Shown piece after piece: positions 1 through 9,307 of a stretch of DNA of 64,000 bases. The position numbers were made by a program, and so were the translations under genes. The notes below the pieces were generated by a model, which did no database searches, was not told where the DNA came from, and saw only the letters and a program-made list of their open reading frames with translations. How positions within the stretch are numbered: position 1 is the stretch's first letter; the number at the start of each line of letters is the position of its first letter. The stretch is taken from positions 1,550,001-1,614,000 of the forward strand of contig OZ242174.1 of assembly GCA_965205685.1 (NCBI GenBank), read 5' to 3'. This DNA is from WTFY01 sp965205685 (GTDB lineage: Bacteria > Pseudomonadota > Gammaproteobacteria > UBA4575).

Positions 1-369
1 CCGAAACTCCCCGCACAGCTGCCGATACAGCGGATTCACTGGCAGGCTTTTTTGAACGCGGTGCTGCTCGGCGTAGACTTCTGCATGTTCCGGCATGAAC
101 ACCAGGTCGGTATTCTCACAGCGCAAGGCATCCAGGTCTTCTCGGGGAGTCCTCGGGTAAGCAGCCAGGTCCTCCTGACGGTCAAACTGCAGGCTGTTTA
201 CGAAAATGGTGCACACGATCTTACTGCCACAGCGGGCAGCATGCCTGACCAGCGCGAGATGCCCTTCGTGCAGGTTTCCCATGGTGGGCACCAGCACAAT
301 GCGCTCGCCCTGCGACTTCCACAAAGAGATCTGCTGGCGCAAGTCAGCCACTGTCGCGACGGTTTGCAT
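1..369 (-). CDS. panC: Pantothenate synthetase, N-terminal part (cut by window edge)
   Basis: Condenses pantoate with beta-alanine using ATP, the last step of pantothenate synthesis in the cytoplasm. Only the first 123 residues are in the window; the 3' end lies before base 1. The ATP-binding HIGH-type signature is visible (PTMGNLHEGH, residues 28-37), followed by FVNSLQF at 56-62, where most family members have FVNPxQF. The start is the ATG at 367-369, 17 bases after the panB stop, so panB and panC are read together in the usual order. Identification is from these motifs and the neighbour. Confidence 0.93.
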   Translation of the reverse strand, partial: MQTVATVADLRQQISLWKSQGERIVLVPTMGNLHEGHLALVRHAARCGSKIVCTIFVNSLQFDRQEDLAAYPRTPREDLDALRCENTDLVFMPEHAEVYAEQHRVQKSLPVNPLYRQLCGEFR

Positions 370-386
370 GGTTCGGTTTGATGTAA

Positions 387-1190
387 TCAGGACTTCAATG
401 GAAAACCACAACTTTTCACAGCGTCCACGTATGCGCGGATCGCCGATGGAATGTCGTGTGTGTCGGCAAGGAAATTTTTCGCAAATTTCGGCGTAATGCC
501 CCGGGTGATGCCCAGCACATCGTGCAGCACCAGAATTTGCCCGTCGCAATCCTGTCCGGCACCGATACCGATGACCGGTATGGAGCTACTGCTTGTGATC
601 CGCCGGGCCAGCGTTTCGGGGATGCATTCGAGCAGCAGCATATCGGCACCCGCAGCCTGCAGGCTTTCCGCACTTCTCAGCAAATCATCTGAACTTTTTT
701 GGTCGTTGCCCTGCATGGAATATCCGCCGAGCTTGTGAATATACTGCGGGCGCAACCCCAGGTGCGCACACACGGGGATGCCGCATTCGCTCAGTTCCTG
801 CACGATGCTTGCCTGACGGACCGAGGCTTCCAGCTTGACCATCTGGGCACCTCCCATCTGGATCAGGTCCGTCGCATTGTCCAGGGCCTGCTGCACGCTG
901 GTGTACGTCATGAAGGGCATGTCGGCGATTACAAAGGCATGCCGGACTGCCGAAGTGACGCACTGGCTGTGATAGATCATGTCGTCCATGGTCACGGATA
1001 CCGTGCTCTCACGGCCCTGTATGACCATGCCCAGGGAATCACCGACCAGAATCACATCAACCCCCGTCGCATCCAGCACGGCGGCAAAGCTCGCATCATA
1101 GGCGGTCAGGCAGGCAATTTTCTCAGCTTGCGACTTCATGGCCTGCAAGCGCTTCAGGGTGATGCTTTTGGCGGGATGATGGACACTCAT
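387..1190 (-). CDS. panB: 3-methyl-2-oxobutanoate hydroxymethyltransferase (ketopantoate hydroxymethyltransferase)
   Basis: Transfers a hydroxymethyl group from methylenetetrahydrofolate to alpha-ketoisovalerate to give ketopantoate, the first committed step of pantothenate synthesis. The protein has 267 residues, normal for the family. The TIM-barrel metal and substrate residues are recognisable: VGDSLGM around 49-55, ADMPF at 89-93, KLEA at 119-122 and the catalytic Glu in LLECIPE near 188. It lies directly upstream of panC and 25 bases downstream of the kinase gene, all on the minus strand. Its folate cofactor links it to folK in the same cluster. Confidence 0.97.
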   Translation of the reverse strand: MSVHHPAKSITLKRLQAMKSQAEKIACLTAYDASFAAVLDATGVDVILVGDSLGMVIQGRESTVSVTMDDMIYHSQCVTSAVRHAFVIADMPFMTYTSVQQALDNATDLIQMGGAQMVKLEASVRQASIVQELSECGIPVCAHLGLRPQYIHKLGGYSMQGNDQKSSDDLLRSAESLQAAGADMLLLECIPETLARRITSSSSIPVIGIGAGQDCDGQILVLHDVLGITRGITPKFAKNFLADTHDIPSAIRAYVDAVKSCGFPLKS

Positions 1191-1214
1191 AAGGCGAACC
1201 GGGTACTCGTGAAT

Positions 1215-1865
1215 TCAGCTGGCGAACGGCAGTGGATTGAAATAGCGTTTTCCTGCCGTGGTGCCCAGGATCTGTTGCAGCAGTTGCTGGTAGTCCTTTT
1301 CGCTGTTAATGAAATCGATTTCGCTCGCGTTCACAATCAGACAGGGGGCGTCAACATAGTTGTAAAAGAATTTTGCATAGGCTGCATTTAACTGCTCCAG
1401 ATAGGCGGATCCAATCAGGCGCTCGTACCCCCGCTTGCGTTTTCGTATGCGTTGCAGCAGGACTTCCACAGGGGCTTGCAGATACACCACCAGGTCCGGC
1501 TTGGGAGCATCGATCGTCAGGTAGGAGTACACCTGCTTGTACAGTTCATATTCACTGGCATTGAGAGTGATCTGCGCAAACAGCTGGTCTTTTTCGATCA
1601 GAAAATCGGATACCCGGACCGGTGAAAAGATATCGGCCTGCCTGAATTCCTGCAACTGCTTGGTCCGTCGCAGCAAAAAAAACAACTGTGTGGACAGGGC
1701 CGCTTCCCTGGGGTTCTGGTAAAACTGCTCAAGAAAGGGATTTTCATCCGCCTGCTCAAGCAGCAGGTATGAGCCAAACTCATCGCCAAGGCGTTGCGCC
1801 AGACTGGTCTTGCCGACACCGATGGATCCTTCGATGACGATGTATTTAAGGTTGTGCTCCGACAT
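1215..1865 (-). CDS. Deoxynucleoside kinase family protein
   Basis: A 216-residue P-loop kinase of the deoxyadenosine/deoxycytidine kinase family, which phosphorylates deoxynucleosides for salvage. Walker A is at 13-20 (GSIGVGKT). An Arg/Lys-rich LID-like stretch (RIRKRKRGYERL) lies in the C-terminal half, and the GSAYLEQLNAAY region fits the family. The gene overlaps the 3' end of folK by 20 bases, so the two are translationally coupled. Placement between folK and panB is a recurrent arrangement in gammaproteobacteria. The substrate nucleoside cannot be read from sequence. Confidence 0.88.
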   Translation of the reverse strand: MSEHNLKYIVIEGSIGVGKTSLAQRLGDEFGSYLLLEQADENPFLEQFYQNPREAALSTQLFFLLRRTKQLQEFRQADIFSPVRVSDFLIEKDQLFAQITLNASEYELYKQVYSYLTIDAPKPDLVVYLQAPVEVLLQRIRKRKRGYERLIGSAYLEQLNAAYAKFFYNYVDAPCLIVNASEIDFINSEKDYQQLLQQILGTTAGKRYFNPLPFAS

Positions 1866-2349
1866 CCGGGGTCGCTATCTTGGTTAACTGGTACGCGGGA
1901 AGCCTGGCGATCAATTCCCGCAGGCTGCCCTTGCCGGGGATCACGAGGTCCCCCCCTATCTCTTGCAGGGGAATCAAAACGAATTCCCGATCACTTATGC
2001 CGGGATGCGGTATCTGAAGCTCTTTCGTGTGCATCTGCAGGTCCCCGTACAGCAGGATGTCCAGATCAAGCGTTCTCGGGCCCCAGCGTTCCTCCGTTCG
2101 CACACGCTGATGCTGCTGCTCAATTTCCTGCAGAATGGCCAATAACTCCATAGGGTAGAGGTCCGTGGAAATCTTGGCAACTGCATTGACAAAATCGGGT
2201 TGCCCGGCCATTCCCATGGGCTGGCTTCTATACAGACTCGAACTTCGCAGCAACTGGATGTCAGGCAGTTGCTGCAAGGTCTGCATGGCACGCGGGAGCT
2301 GCTTTTCAGGACTCTCCAGATTGCTGCCCAGACCGATGTATGCCAGCAT
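1846..2349 (-). CDS. folK: 2-amino-4-hydroxy-6-hydroxymethyldihydropteridine pyrophosphokinase
   Basis: HPPK transfers pyrophosphate from ATP to 6-hydroxymethyl-7,8-dihydropterin in folate synthesis. It has 167 residues, normal length. The N-terminal YIGLGSNL motif is at 4-11, and the diagnostic RWGPRTLDLDILLYG stretch begins at residue 88, with the two Mg-binding Asp residues D95 and D97. IPHPG follows at 113-117. The end overlaps the deoxynucleoside kinase start by 20 bases, and pcnB ends 38 bases upstream. This matches the pcnB-folK pair of E. coli. Confidence 0.96.
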   Translation of the reverse strand: MLAYIGLGSNLESPEKQLPRAMQTLQQLPDIQLLRSSSLYRSQPMGMAGQPDFVNAVAKISTDLYPMELLAILQEIEQQHQRVRTEERWGPRTLDLDILLYGDLQMHTKELQIPHPGISDREFVLIPLQEIGGDLVIPGKGSLRELIARLPAYQLTKIATPDVGAQP

Positions 2350-2387
2350 GGTTCAGCTCCCGGGTCCGCGCTTCAGGCCATGTGTGC

Positions 2388-3677
2388 CTAGTGGTAGGTC
2401 TTGGACCGGGACCGGTAGAGTGTCTGGCCCGCCTTGCCACCTGACGAACGTGCCATTTTCTTTTGCATGACCGGTTCGGCTGCCTGAAACACCGTCCACC
2501 ATTCACACAACTTGTCCACCGGTTCTCCTGCACCGGCACGCAGGCACAGAAAATCATAGGCCGCACGGAAACGGGGATGACGGTACAGGCGAAACACCTG
2601 CTTGCCGCGCTTGCGGTAAAACCAGTACTGCAACTCCCAGACATCGCGTATTGGAAACCCCAGTCTTTTCGGGATTGAGGTGTAGCGCAGTTGAGAGAGG
2701 ATAGTGTCTTTCATGGCGGCTTCGCGAGCGACCCTGGGAGACAGGCCTTCCAGTTCCAGTTGCCGGGCCAGCGCCTGCATCGGCCCCCACAAAAAGACCG
2801 CGTACAAGAACGAGGGGGTGACCGGTTTCCCTGCACGGATTCGCTCATCCGTGTTTTGCAAGGCACCGTAGACCAGGTCACCAAACCTCTTCTGTGACGG
2901 GTCCTGCAGTGCCTTTTCGGTCAGCGGCAACAGGTACTTGAACAGACCGGAGTTGTGCAATGCCTGGAAGGTCTGTACCGCATACCCGCCGTGAAACAGC
3001 TTGAGCATCTCATCAAACAGCCTTGCAGGCGGCACTTCAGCCAGCAGATAACCCAAACGGTCAATGGCGGCCTTTGCCTGGGCCTCGATCTCGAACCCCA
3101 GCTTGGCAGCCAGGCGTACGGCACGCAGCATACGCACCGGGTCTTCACGAAAGCGCAATTCCGGGTCACCGATCACCCGCAACAGCTTGGCGCCTAGATC
3201 CTGGCGACCCTCTACCAGGTCGAGCAGTTGTCCTGCCTCGGGATCGTAGTACAGGGCATTGACCGTGAAATCCCTGCGAAATGCATCCTCCTCGATGCTT
3301 CCGTAGGTGTTGTCGGCGAGAATGCGGCCCTGCTTGTTGACATGCGCGCGCCCGGCCGCGCGAAATGTTGCAACCTCCACGTACCCCTTGGAAAAATATA
3401 CATGCACAATCCGGAAACGCCGACCGATGATGCGGCTGTTTTCAAACTGCCTGCGCACGTCTTCGGGATGCGCATCGGTCGCGATATCGAAGTCCTTGGG
3501 TGAAAACCCCAGGAGAAGATCGCGGACACCGCCGCCGACAAGGTAGGCCTGGAATCCTGCCGCATGCAGTCCAGAAATCACGCGCAGGGCGTCGCGGTTG
3601 ATATGTGAGGTATCAATATCGACGCGCGCGCCGTGATTCGGATTCGCCCGGCGCCGATCAGTTACAGAAGGCTTCAT
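2388..3677 (-). CDS. pcnB: Poly(A) polymerase I
   Basis: Adds poly(A) tails to RNA 3' ends, promoting decay. The nucleotidyltransferase head has GGGVRDLLLG at 48-57 and the catalytic DFD at 62-64, followed by GRRFRIVHV, the PcnB-type sequence rather than the CCA-adding type. The basic C-terminal tail (SSGGKAGQTLYRSRSKTYH) is also typical. I chose the ATG at 3675-3677 (429 residues). The frame stays open to 3767, but the extra 30 residues do not look conserved. The gene precedes folK on the minus strand, as in E. coli. Confidence 0.93.
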   Translation of the reverse strand: MKPSVTDRRRANPNHGARVDIDTSHINRDALRVISGLHAAGFQAYLVGGGVRDLLLGFSPKDFDIATDAHPEDVRRQFENSRIIGRRFRIVHVYFSKGYVEVATFRAAGRAHVNKQGRILADNTYGSIEEDAFRRDFTVNALYYDPEAGQLLDLVEGRQDLGAKLLRVIGDPELRFREDPVRMLRAVRLAAKLGFEIEAQAKAAIDRLGYLLAEVPPARLFDEMLKLFHGGYAVQTFQALHNSGLFKYLLPLTEKALQDPSQKRFGDLVYGALQNTDERIRAGKPVTPSFLYAVFLWGPMQALARQLELEGLSPRVAREAAMKDTILSQLRYTSIPKRLGFPIRDVWELQYWFYRKRGKQVFRLYRHPRFRAAYDFLCLRAGAGEPVDKLCEWWTVFQAAEPVMQKKMARSSGGKAGQTLYRSRSKTYH

Positions 3678-3989
3678 GGAACAAGATGATCTTCTTAGGG
3701 AGTGTGCATTGCGCAATATACCACCGGATCCGGCCTCTGGCACAGGTAAAACGGGTGAAACCGGCATCCGGGTCCGCGTCTCAGGCTATTTGGCAGGTCA
3801 TCTCAGCGAGCGTACTCAAGATCGGTCGACAGCCTGGTATCACTTCCAAATGCCCTCCAGAGTCCCATCCATTAGCAAAATCGATTAATACATTCGGGAA
3901 AATGAATTAGAAAACTTCATGCCAGTACAATATAAATGCAACACGAATTGGCAATAATAAAGATCTGATAACCACAAGGAGACAATTTC
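3678..3989. other. Intergenic region between pcnB and katG
   Basis: About 310 bases between divergently transcribed pcnB and katG. No convincing RNA gene or small ORF is seen. AT-rich sequence near 3885-3960 probably holds the katG promoter, but no clear -35/-10 pair stands out. A good Shine-Dalgarno (AAGGAGA) lies just before the katG ATG. Confidence 0.5.
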
Positions 3990-6185
3990 ATGACCGAAGT
4001 GAGTAAATGTCCCGTAAAGCTCATGTTGGAGAACAATGCAGCAGAGGGCGGCACCACGAACAGGGATTGGTGGCCGAGCCAGTTGAATATCAACCTCTTG
4101 CACCAGCATTCTCCCCAATCGAATCCGACAAAGAAGGATTTCAACTATGCAGAGGCTTTCAAGAGTCTTGACTACGACGCACTGAAAAACGACCTCGTTG
4201 AATTGATGACCGCGTCTCAGGACTGGTGGCCGGCAGACTATGGCCACTACGGGCCCCTGTTTATTCGCATGGCGTGGCATGGAGCCGGCACCTACCGTAT
4301 CGGTGATGGCCGCGGCGGCGCGGGAACCGGCAACCAGCGTTTTGCTCCGGTCAACAGCTGGCCGGACAATGGAAATCTCGACAAGGCCCGTAGACTGCTC
4401 TGGCCGATCAAGCAGAAGTACGGCAACAAGATCTCCTGGGCCGACCTCATGATCCTGGCCGGCAACTGCGCACTGGAGTCGATGGGATTCAAGACCTTCG
4501 GTTTCGGTGGCGGGCGTGAAGACGTGTGGCAGTCCGAAGATGACATTTACTGGGGCACCGAGGACGAGTGGCTTGGTGACAGGCGCTATTCCGGTGAACG
4601 CGATCTCGAAAATCCGCTTGCGGCGGTTCAGATGGGATTGATCTACGTGAATCCGGAAGGCCCCGATGGCAATCCCGACCCGGTGGCCTCCGGAGTGGAC
4701 GTGCGCGAGACCTTTGCGCGCATGGCAATGAACGATGAAGAAACCGTTGCACTCACGGCAGGTGGACACACGTTTGGCAAGTGTCATGGCGCAGGCGATG
4801 CGGAACAGGTCGGACCTGAGCCCGAGGGCGCCAGCATCGAAGAGCAAGGCTTCGGCTGGATCAGCAGCCATGGATCCGGTAAAGCCGGAGATGCCATCAC
4901 CAGCGGACTCGAAGGCGCATGGACAGCCAACCCAACCCAGTGGGACATGGGCTATTTCGACAACCTGTTCGGCTATGACTGGGAAGTGACAAAGAGCCCA
5001 GCAGGTGCATTCCAGTGGGTCCCCAAGGATGGTGCCGGTTCAGACACGGTGCCGGATGCCCATGATTCCTCAAAGCGCCATGCTCCGATCATGACCACGG
5101 CTGACATGGCCATGAGGATGGATTCCGCCTACGAACCCATCGCACGGCGTTTCCACAAGAACCCCGAAGAGTTTGCAGACGCGTTCGCACGCGCATGGTT
5201 CAAGCTGACGCACCGCGATATGGGCCCCCGCGCCCGCTATCTTGGCCCGGAGGTTCCGGAAGAAGAGCTCATCTGGCAAGACCCCATTCCTGCGGTCACC
5301 CATGAACTGGTTGACGGGCAGGACATTGCCGCTCTCAAGAGCAAGATCCTGGCCTCGGGCCTGTCCATTTCACAGCTGGTATCCACTGCCTGGGCCTCTG
5401 CATCGACCTTCCGGGGTTCTGACATGCGTGGAGGTGCGAACGGGGCACGTATCAGTCTTGCACCTCAGAAAGACTGGGAAGTGAACCAGCCGGATCAGCT
5501 TGCGAACGTATTGCAGACCCTCGAAGGCATCCAGCAGGAGTTCAACAATGCCGCATCCAATGGCAAGGCCGTTTCGCTGGCCGATGTGATTGTTCTTGCG
5601 GGTTGTGCGGGCATTGAGCAGGCTGCGAAGAACGCAGGGCACGATGTGGAGATCCCCTTCACCCCGGGCCGGGCCGATGCAGCCCAGGAGCAAACCGACG
5701 CCGAGTCATTTGCCGTGCTCGAACCCACTGCAGACGGGTTCCGCAACTACCTCAAGGCGAAACACACCGTTTCGGCTGAGCAGTTGCTGGTGGACCAGGC
5801 ACAATTGCTGACGCTCACGGCACCCGAGATGACGGCTCTCGTGGGCGGCATGCGCGTCCTGAACACCAACTTTGGACAGACCCGGCACGGGGTTTTTACC
5901 GATCAGCCGGAGACGCTTTCCAATGATTTCTTCGTGAACCTGCTTGACATGGACACGACCTGGACACCGACCTCGGAAGAGTGTGACGTGTTTGAAGGAT
6001 CTGATAGTGCAACAGGTGAGTTGAAATGGACCGGCACGCGTGTCGATCTGGTCTTTGGTTCGAACTCACAGCTTCGTGCCCTTGCAGAATTCTATGCATG
6101 CGAGGACTCCAAGCAGCAGTTCGTACAGGACTTTGTCGAAGCATGGGTCAAGGTTATGAATCTTGACCGTTTCGACCTGGCCTGA
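3990..6185 (+). CDS. katG: Catalase-peroxidase
   Basis: Bifunctional heme enzyme that dismutates hydrogen peroxide and has peroxidase activity. It has 731 residues with the two-domain KatG layout. The distal pocket is R93, W96, H97; the cross-linking partners are Y219 and M245, giving the Trp-Tyr-Met adduct with the expected 26-residue Tyr-Met spacing. The proximal heme ligand is H260 in GGHTFGKCHG. The start ATG has a strong AAGGAGA ribosome site. A hairpin follows the stop. A GST gene lies 213 bases downstream on the same strand, which suggests an oxidative-stress context. No signal peptide, so cytoplasmic. Confidence 0.98.
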   Translation: MTEVSKCPVKLMLENNAAEGGTTNRDWWPSQLNINLLHQHSPQSNPTKKDFNYAEAFKSLDYDALKNDLVELMTASQDWWPADYGHYGPLFIRMAWHGAGTYRIGDGRGGAGTGNQRFAPVNSWPDNGNLDKARRLLWPIKQKYGNKISWADLMILAGNCALESMGFKTFGFGGGREDVWQSEDDIYWGTEDEWLGDRRYSGERDLENPLAAVQMGLIYVNPEGPDGNPDPVASGVDVRETFARMAMNDEETVALTAGGHTFGKCHGAGDAEQVGPEPEGASIEEQGFGWISSHGSGKAGDAITSGLEGAWTANPTQWDMGYFDNLFGYDWEVTKSPAGAFQWVPKDGAGSDTVPDAHDSSKRHAPIMTTADMAMRMDSAYEPIARRFHKNPEEFADAFARAWFKLTHRDMGPRARYLGPEVPEEELIWQDPIPAVTHELVDGQDIAALKSKILASGLSISQLVSTAWASASTFRGSDMRGGANGARISLAPQKDWEVNQPDQLANVLQTLEGIQQEFNNAASNGKAVSLADVIVLAGCAGIEQAAKNAGHDVEIPFTPGRADAAQEQTDAESFAVLEPTADGFRNYLKAKHTVSAEQLLVDQAQLLTLTAPEMTALVGGMRVLNTNFGQTRHGVFTDQPETLSNDFFVNLLDMDTTWTPTSEECDVFEGSDSATGELKWTGTRVDLVFGSNSQLRALAEFYACEDSKQQFVQDFVEAWVKVMNLDRFDLA

Positions 6186-6195
6186 CTTTAAAATC

Positions 6196-6228
6196 AAGGG
6201 AGGCGTTTGATACCGAACTGCCTCCCTT
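6196..6228 (+). terminator. Terminator-like hairpin after katG
   Basis: A 9-base perfect stem (AAGGGAGGC paired with GCCTCCCTT) starts 11 bases after the katG stop, with a 15-base loop. Only a short T run follows, so termination may be incomplete. Confidence 0.5.
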
Positions 6229-6362
6229 TCCCCAAGTCCATATCCCTGTCTTTTCCAACGACCCCCTGCCCTTCGTTTCGTATTTCCTGTGGCATCGGCT
6301 CACTGCAGGCCCGCCATGCAAATGCCGGTGTGTGCGCATGTTCCTATTTTGTCTGCAGCACG

Positions 6363-6368
6363 TATAAT
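6363..6368 (+). promoter_or_regulatory. Candidate -10 box upstream of the GST gene
   Basis: A perfect TATAAT lies 30 bases before the GST start codon at 6398. The upstream -35 position is poor (GTTCCT or TTCCTA with 16-17 base spacing), so the promoter is tentative and may need an activator. Confidence 0.35.
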
Positions 6369-6397
6369 GGCCCACTTTCCAGACTTCATGCCGGCAA

Positions 6398-7057
6398 ATG
6401 GTCAATCTAGAACTTGTCAGTTTTAATGTGTGCCCGTTCGTGCAGCGCAGCGTGATCACGCTGAACCACAAAGATTGCGAGTACAAGATTACTTTCATCG
6501 ATTTGGGCAACCCTCCGGACTGGTTCCGGCAGATCTCGCCCCTTGGCAAGGTGCCGGTACTCAAAGTGAATGACAGCGAGGTGCTGTTCGAGTCCGCAGT
6601 GATCAATGAGTTTGTTGACGATGTGACTCCGGGCACGCTCAAGCCCTCGGACCCGCTTACCCTGGCAAAAAACCGTGCATGGATTGAATTCGGGGGCACA
6701 TGCCTGGCAGACCTCTACATGATGGCGGATGCCAAGACGAAAAGCGAAATGCACCAGCAAATGAATGTATGCAAAGAACGACTGCAGTATGTGGAGAACA
6801 TTCTGACAGACGCTGTTTTTTTCAATGGCGACGACTTTGCCCTGATCGATGCGGCCTACGCTCCGCTGCTGATACGCCTGGAGTCCATAAGCGGGAAGAT
6901 CGACTTCCTGGATTGGCGCCGTTTCCCGAAGCTGGACCGGTGGAAAGAAAACCTGCTTACCCTGGGGTCGGTGCAAAAATCAGTCATCGAAGATTTTGAG
7001 TCGCACTACACCAACAAAATCAGGGCACAGAACGGGTATCTGGGAAGCCTCCTGTAG
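6398..7057 (+). CDS. Glutathione S-transferase family protein (omega-like)
   Basis: A 219-residue protein with a thioredoxin-like N-terminal domain and an all-helical C-terminal domain. The start carries VCPFVQR with Cys12, the glutaredoxin-like active site of omega/beta-type GSTs rather than Ser or Tyr. SPLGKVPVL carries the cis-Pro that binds the glutathione backbone, and FESAVINEF is the ESxxI-type gamma-glutamyl contact. Likely a thiol transferase or dehydroascorbate-type reductase in the cytoplasm; the substrate is unknown. It is unrelated in detail to the three degenerate GST-like proteins at 39.8-42.7 kb. Confidence 0.85.
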   Translation: MVNLELVSFNVCPFVQRSVITLNHKDCEYKITFIDLGNPPDWFRQISPLGKVPVLKVNDSEVLFESAVINEFVDDVTPGTLKPSDPLTLAKNRAWIEFGGTCLADLYMMADAKTKSEMHQQMNVCKERLQYVENILTDAVFFNGDDFALIDAAYAPLLIRLESISGKIDFLDWRRFPKLDRWKENLLTLGSVQKSVIEDFESHYTNKIRAQNGYLGSLL

Positions 7058-7059
7058 GC

Positions 7060-7077
7060 GCCGGGACTACGCCCGGC
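7060..7077. terminator. Hairpin between convergent GST and htpG
   Basis: GCCGGG and CCCGGC pair across a 6-base loop three bases after the GST stop. No strong T run follows. It sits between convergent genes, where a bidirectional terminator is expected. Confidence 0.35.
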
Positions 7078-7131
7078 ATCCGCTTGCCTTCGGGCTTTTC
7101 CAGCCCCGCGCAAAAACCGGGAGACGCCTGC

Positions 7132-9036
7132 CTAAGCCTCTGCTCCGCTACTGATTTCGCTGATCATCCGGTTCAGCCGGTTCACGAAAGCCGCCGGGTC
7201 TTCGAGTTGTCCGCCCTCTGCAAGAATCGCCTGGTCGAACAGGATCCTGGCCCAGTCTGCAAAGCGGTCCTCGGCCGGTTCATCTTCCATTCGCCTGACC
7301 AGGGTATGGTCGGGGTTGATTTCCAGGACGGGCTTGGTCGAAGGCAGTTCATGTCCTGCCTGCTTCATCAAATGCTGCATGTAGAGCGCCATCTCATGCT
7401 CACTCAGGACGATGCACGCAGGTGAAGATGTCAGCCGGTGTGAGACCCGTACCGCTTCCACCTCGTCCTCCAGCACTTTGCCGATGCGCTCGACCAGCTT
7501 TTTGGCTTCCTTTTCCTTCTTCTGCTGCGCTTTCTTGTCGTCCTCGCCATCGATCTTGCCGAGGTCCAGTTCACCCTTGGCGATGGACGCAAAGGATTTT
7601 TCCTGGTACTCGCTCAGATGGCTCATCAACCATTCGTCCACCCGGTCTGCCAGCAACAGCACTTCGATGCCCTTGTCGCGAAATATCTCCAGGTGAGGGC
7701 TGTTCTTGGCGGCGGCATGACTGTCTGCGGTGATGTAGTAGATCTTGTCCTGCTCCGGCTTCATGCGGGCAATGTATTCATCCAGCGACACATTCTGGCT
7801 CTCGCTGTCCTGATGCGTGGAGGCAAACCTCAACAACCCGGCAATTTTTTCGCGGTTGGCAAAATCCTCTCCAGGACCCTCTTTCAGGACCTTGCCGAAC
7901 ACGGACCAGAACTCCTGGTACTTTTCCGGTTCGCTGGCAGCCATGTTCTCCAGCAAGCCTAGGATCTTCTTGACCGAGCCTGAACGGATGTTGTCGATGA
8001 TCTTGTTGCTTTGCAGAATCTCGCGCGAGATGTTGAGTGGCAAATCATTGGAATCGATGACTCCCCGGATGAAACGCAAGTACCGGGGCAGCAGTTTTTC
8101 GGCATCATCCATGATGAATACCCGCTGTACATAAAGTTTCACCCCGTGCGCGGGATTGGGTTCGAACAGGTCGAAGGGGGCCTGCTTGGGAATGTACAAC
8201 AGTGAGATGTATTCCGTTTTGCCTTCGACACGGTTATGTGTCCAAGCCAGAGGCTCTGCAAAGTCGTGACTTACATGCTTGTAGAATTCTGCGTATTCCT
8301 CATCGCTGATATCGCTTTTCGGTCGGGCCCAGAGTGCCGACGCCTTGTTGACGGTTTCCCATTTAGCTGTAGCCTCGCCCTTGTCGTTCAGTTCCCGCAT
8401 TTCAATAGGCAGGGGTACATGATCCGAATACTTCGTAATGATGGAGCGAAGCTGCCAGCTGTTGAGCAACTCTTCCTCATCCTTTTTCAGTTGCAGGACG
8501 ACTTCAGTGCCACGCTTGGCCTTCTTCACATCCTCCAGGGTATACGAGCCCGTGCCCTGGGACTCCCAGCGAACCGCCTGGTCATCCTCCAGGCCCGCCT
8601 TCAGGGTGGTCAGAGTGACTTTCTCGGCGACAATGAACGCGGAGTAAAAACCAACCCCGAACTGGCCGATGAGGTGCGAGTCCTTGCTCTGGTCCCCGGT
8701 GAGCTGATCGAGGAACTCCCGAGTTCCCGAGCGGGCAATGGTGCCGATATTGCCGACCACTTCCTCACGGCTCATACCGATACCGTTGTCACGAACCGTG
8801 ACGGTACGGGCATCCTTGTCAAACTCGACCTGTATCTTGAGATCCGAATCCTTGTTCAGCAAGGCATCATTGGAGATGGCCTCAAAGCGCAGCCTGTCAC
8901 AGGCATCCGAGGCATTGGAAATCAGCTCACGCAGAAATATCTCCTTGTTCGAATAAAGAGAATGGATCATCAGATGCAAAAGCTGTGTGACTTCGGTCTC
9001 GAACTGCAAAGTCTCTTTTTTCGTTTCCGTACTCAT
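7132..9036 (-). CDS. htpG: Chaperone protein HtpG (Hsp90)
   Basis: Bacterial Hsp90, an ATP-driven dimeric chaperone in the cytoplasm. It has 634 residues. The GHKL ATPase domain shows E37/N41 (FLRELISNASDA), D83-GIGM (82-88) and GQFGVGF (124-130). The middle and C-terminal dimerisation domains follow without an organelle-type insertion. The start is MSTETKKETLQF. A small conserved gene lies 30 bases upstream on the same strand and may be co-transcribed. Confidence 0.98.
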   Translation of the reverse strand: MSTETKKETLQFETEVTQLLHLMIHSLYSNKEIFLRELISNASDACDRLRFEAISNDALLNKDSDLKIQVEFDKDARTVTVRDNGIGMSREEVVGNIGTIARSGTREFLDQLTGDQSKDSHLIGQFGVGFYSAFIVAEKVTLTTLKAGLEDDQAVRWESQGTGSYTLEDVKKAKRGTEVVLQLKKDEEELLNSWQLRSIITKYSDHVPLPIEMRELNDKGEATAKWETVNKASALWARPKSDISDEEYAEFYKHVSHDFAEPLAWTHNRVEGKTEYISLLYIPKQAPFDLFEPNPAHGVKLYVQRVFIMDDAEKLLPRYLRFIRGVIDSNDLPLNISREILQSNKIIDNIRSGSVKKILGLLENMAASEPEKYQEFWSVFGKVLKEGPGEDFANREKIAGLLRFASTHQDSESQNVSLDEYIARMKPEQDKIYYITADSHAAAKNSPHLEIFRDKGIEVLLLADRVDEWLMSHLSEYQEKSFASIAKGELDLGKIDGEDDKKAQQKKEKEAKKLVERIGKVLEDEVEAVRVSHRLTSSPACIVLSEHEMALYMQHLMKQAGHELPSTKPVLEINPDHTLVRRMEDEPAEDRFADWARILFDQAILAEGGQLEDPAAFVNRLNRMISEISSGAEA

Positions 9037-9066
9037 TTTGTCTCTTCAGAAATCAGTTGTAAGAAT

Positions 9067-9273
9067 TTACCGGTTGATGTCGCTTTCCACTTCCAGTGAT
9101 AAAGACCCATCCGGTGAGTGATCACCATATTCAGTCAGGTCGTGAAGACACACTTTCAGCCTGAGCCTGCTGACTCCTGGATTCCTAGCCAGGTGCCCTA
9201 CGATCGCCTCGTCTGCCCGCACGCCAAAGGTCTTGAGCAGCGCACGAATGTCTTTTCTGCTGTTGTCTTCCAT
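9067..9273 (-). CDS. Small conserved protein, DUF6494-like
   Basis: A 68-residue protein without a signal or membrane segment. It opens with a helical, basic N terminus (RKDIRALLKTFGVRADEAI) and ends in an alternating hydrophobic stretch (LRLKVCLHDLTEY ... SLSLEVE). From memory this resembles the DUF6494 family, which has no established function. It lies 30 bases upstream of htpG in the same direction. Family assignment is tentative; that it is a real gene is supported by its position and protein-like composition. Confidence 0.6.
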   Translation of the reverse strand: MEDNSRKDIRALLKTFGVRADEAIVGHLARNPGVSRLRLKVCLHDLTEYGDHSPDGSLSLEVESDINR

Positions 9274-9307
9274 CGTCTTCTCCTGTAAATCAGGTGCATT
9301 AACTAGT

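Noticed and set aside
699..1391. 230-codon plus-strand frame
   Set aside because: Shadow of panB and the deoxynucleoside kinase; no family-like motifs.
3885..4871. 328-codon open frame on the minus strand across the katG start
   Set aside because: It is the complement of katG, has no ribosome site, and katG is certain from its catalytic residues.
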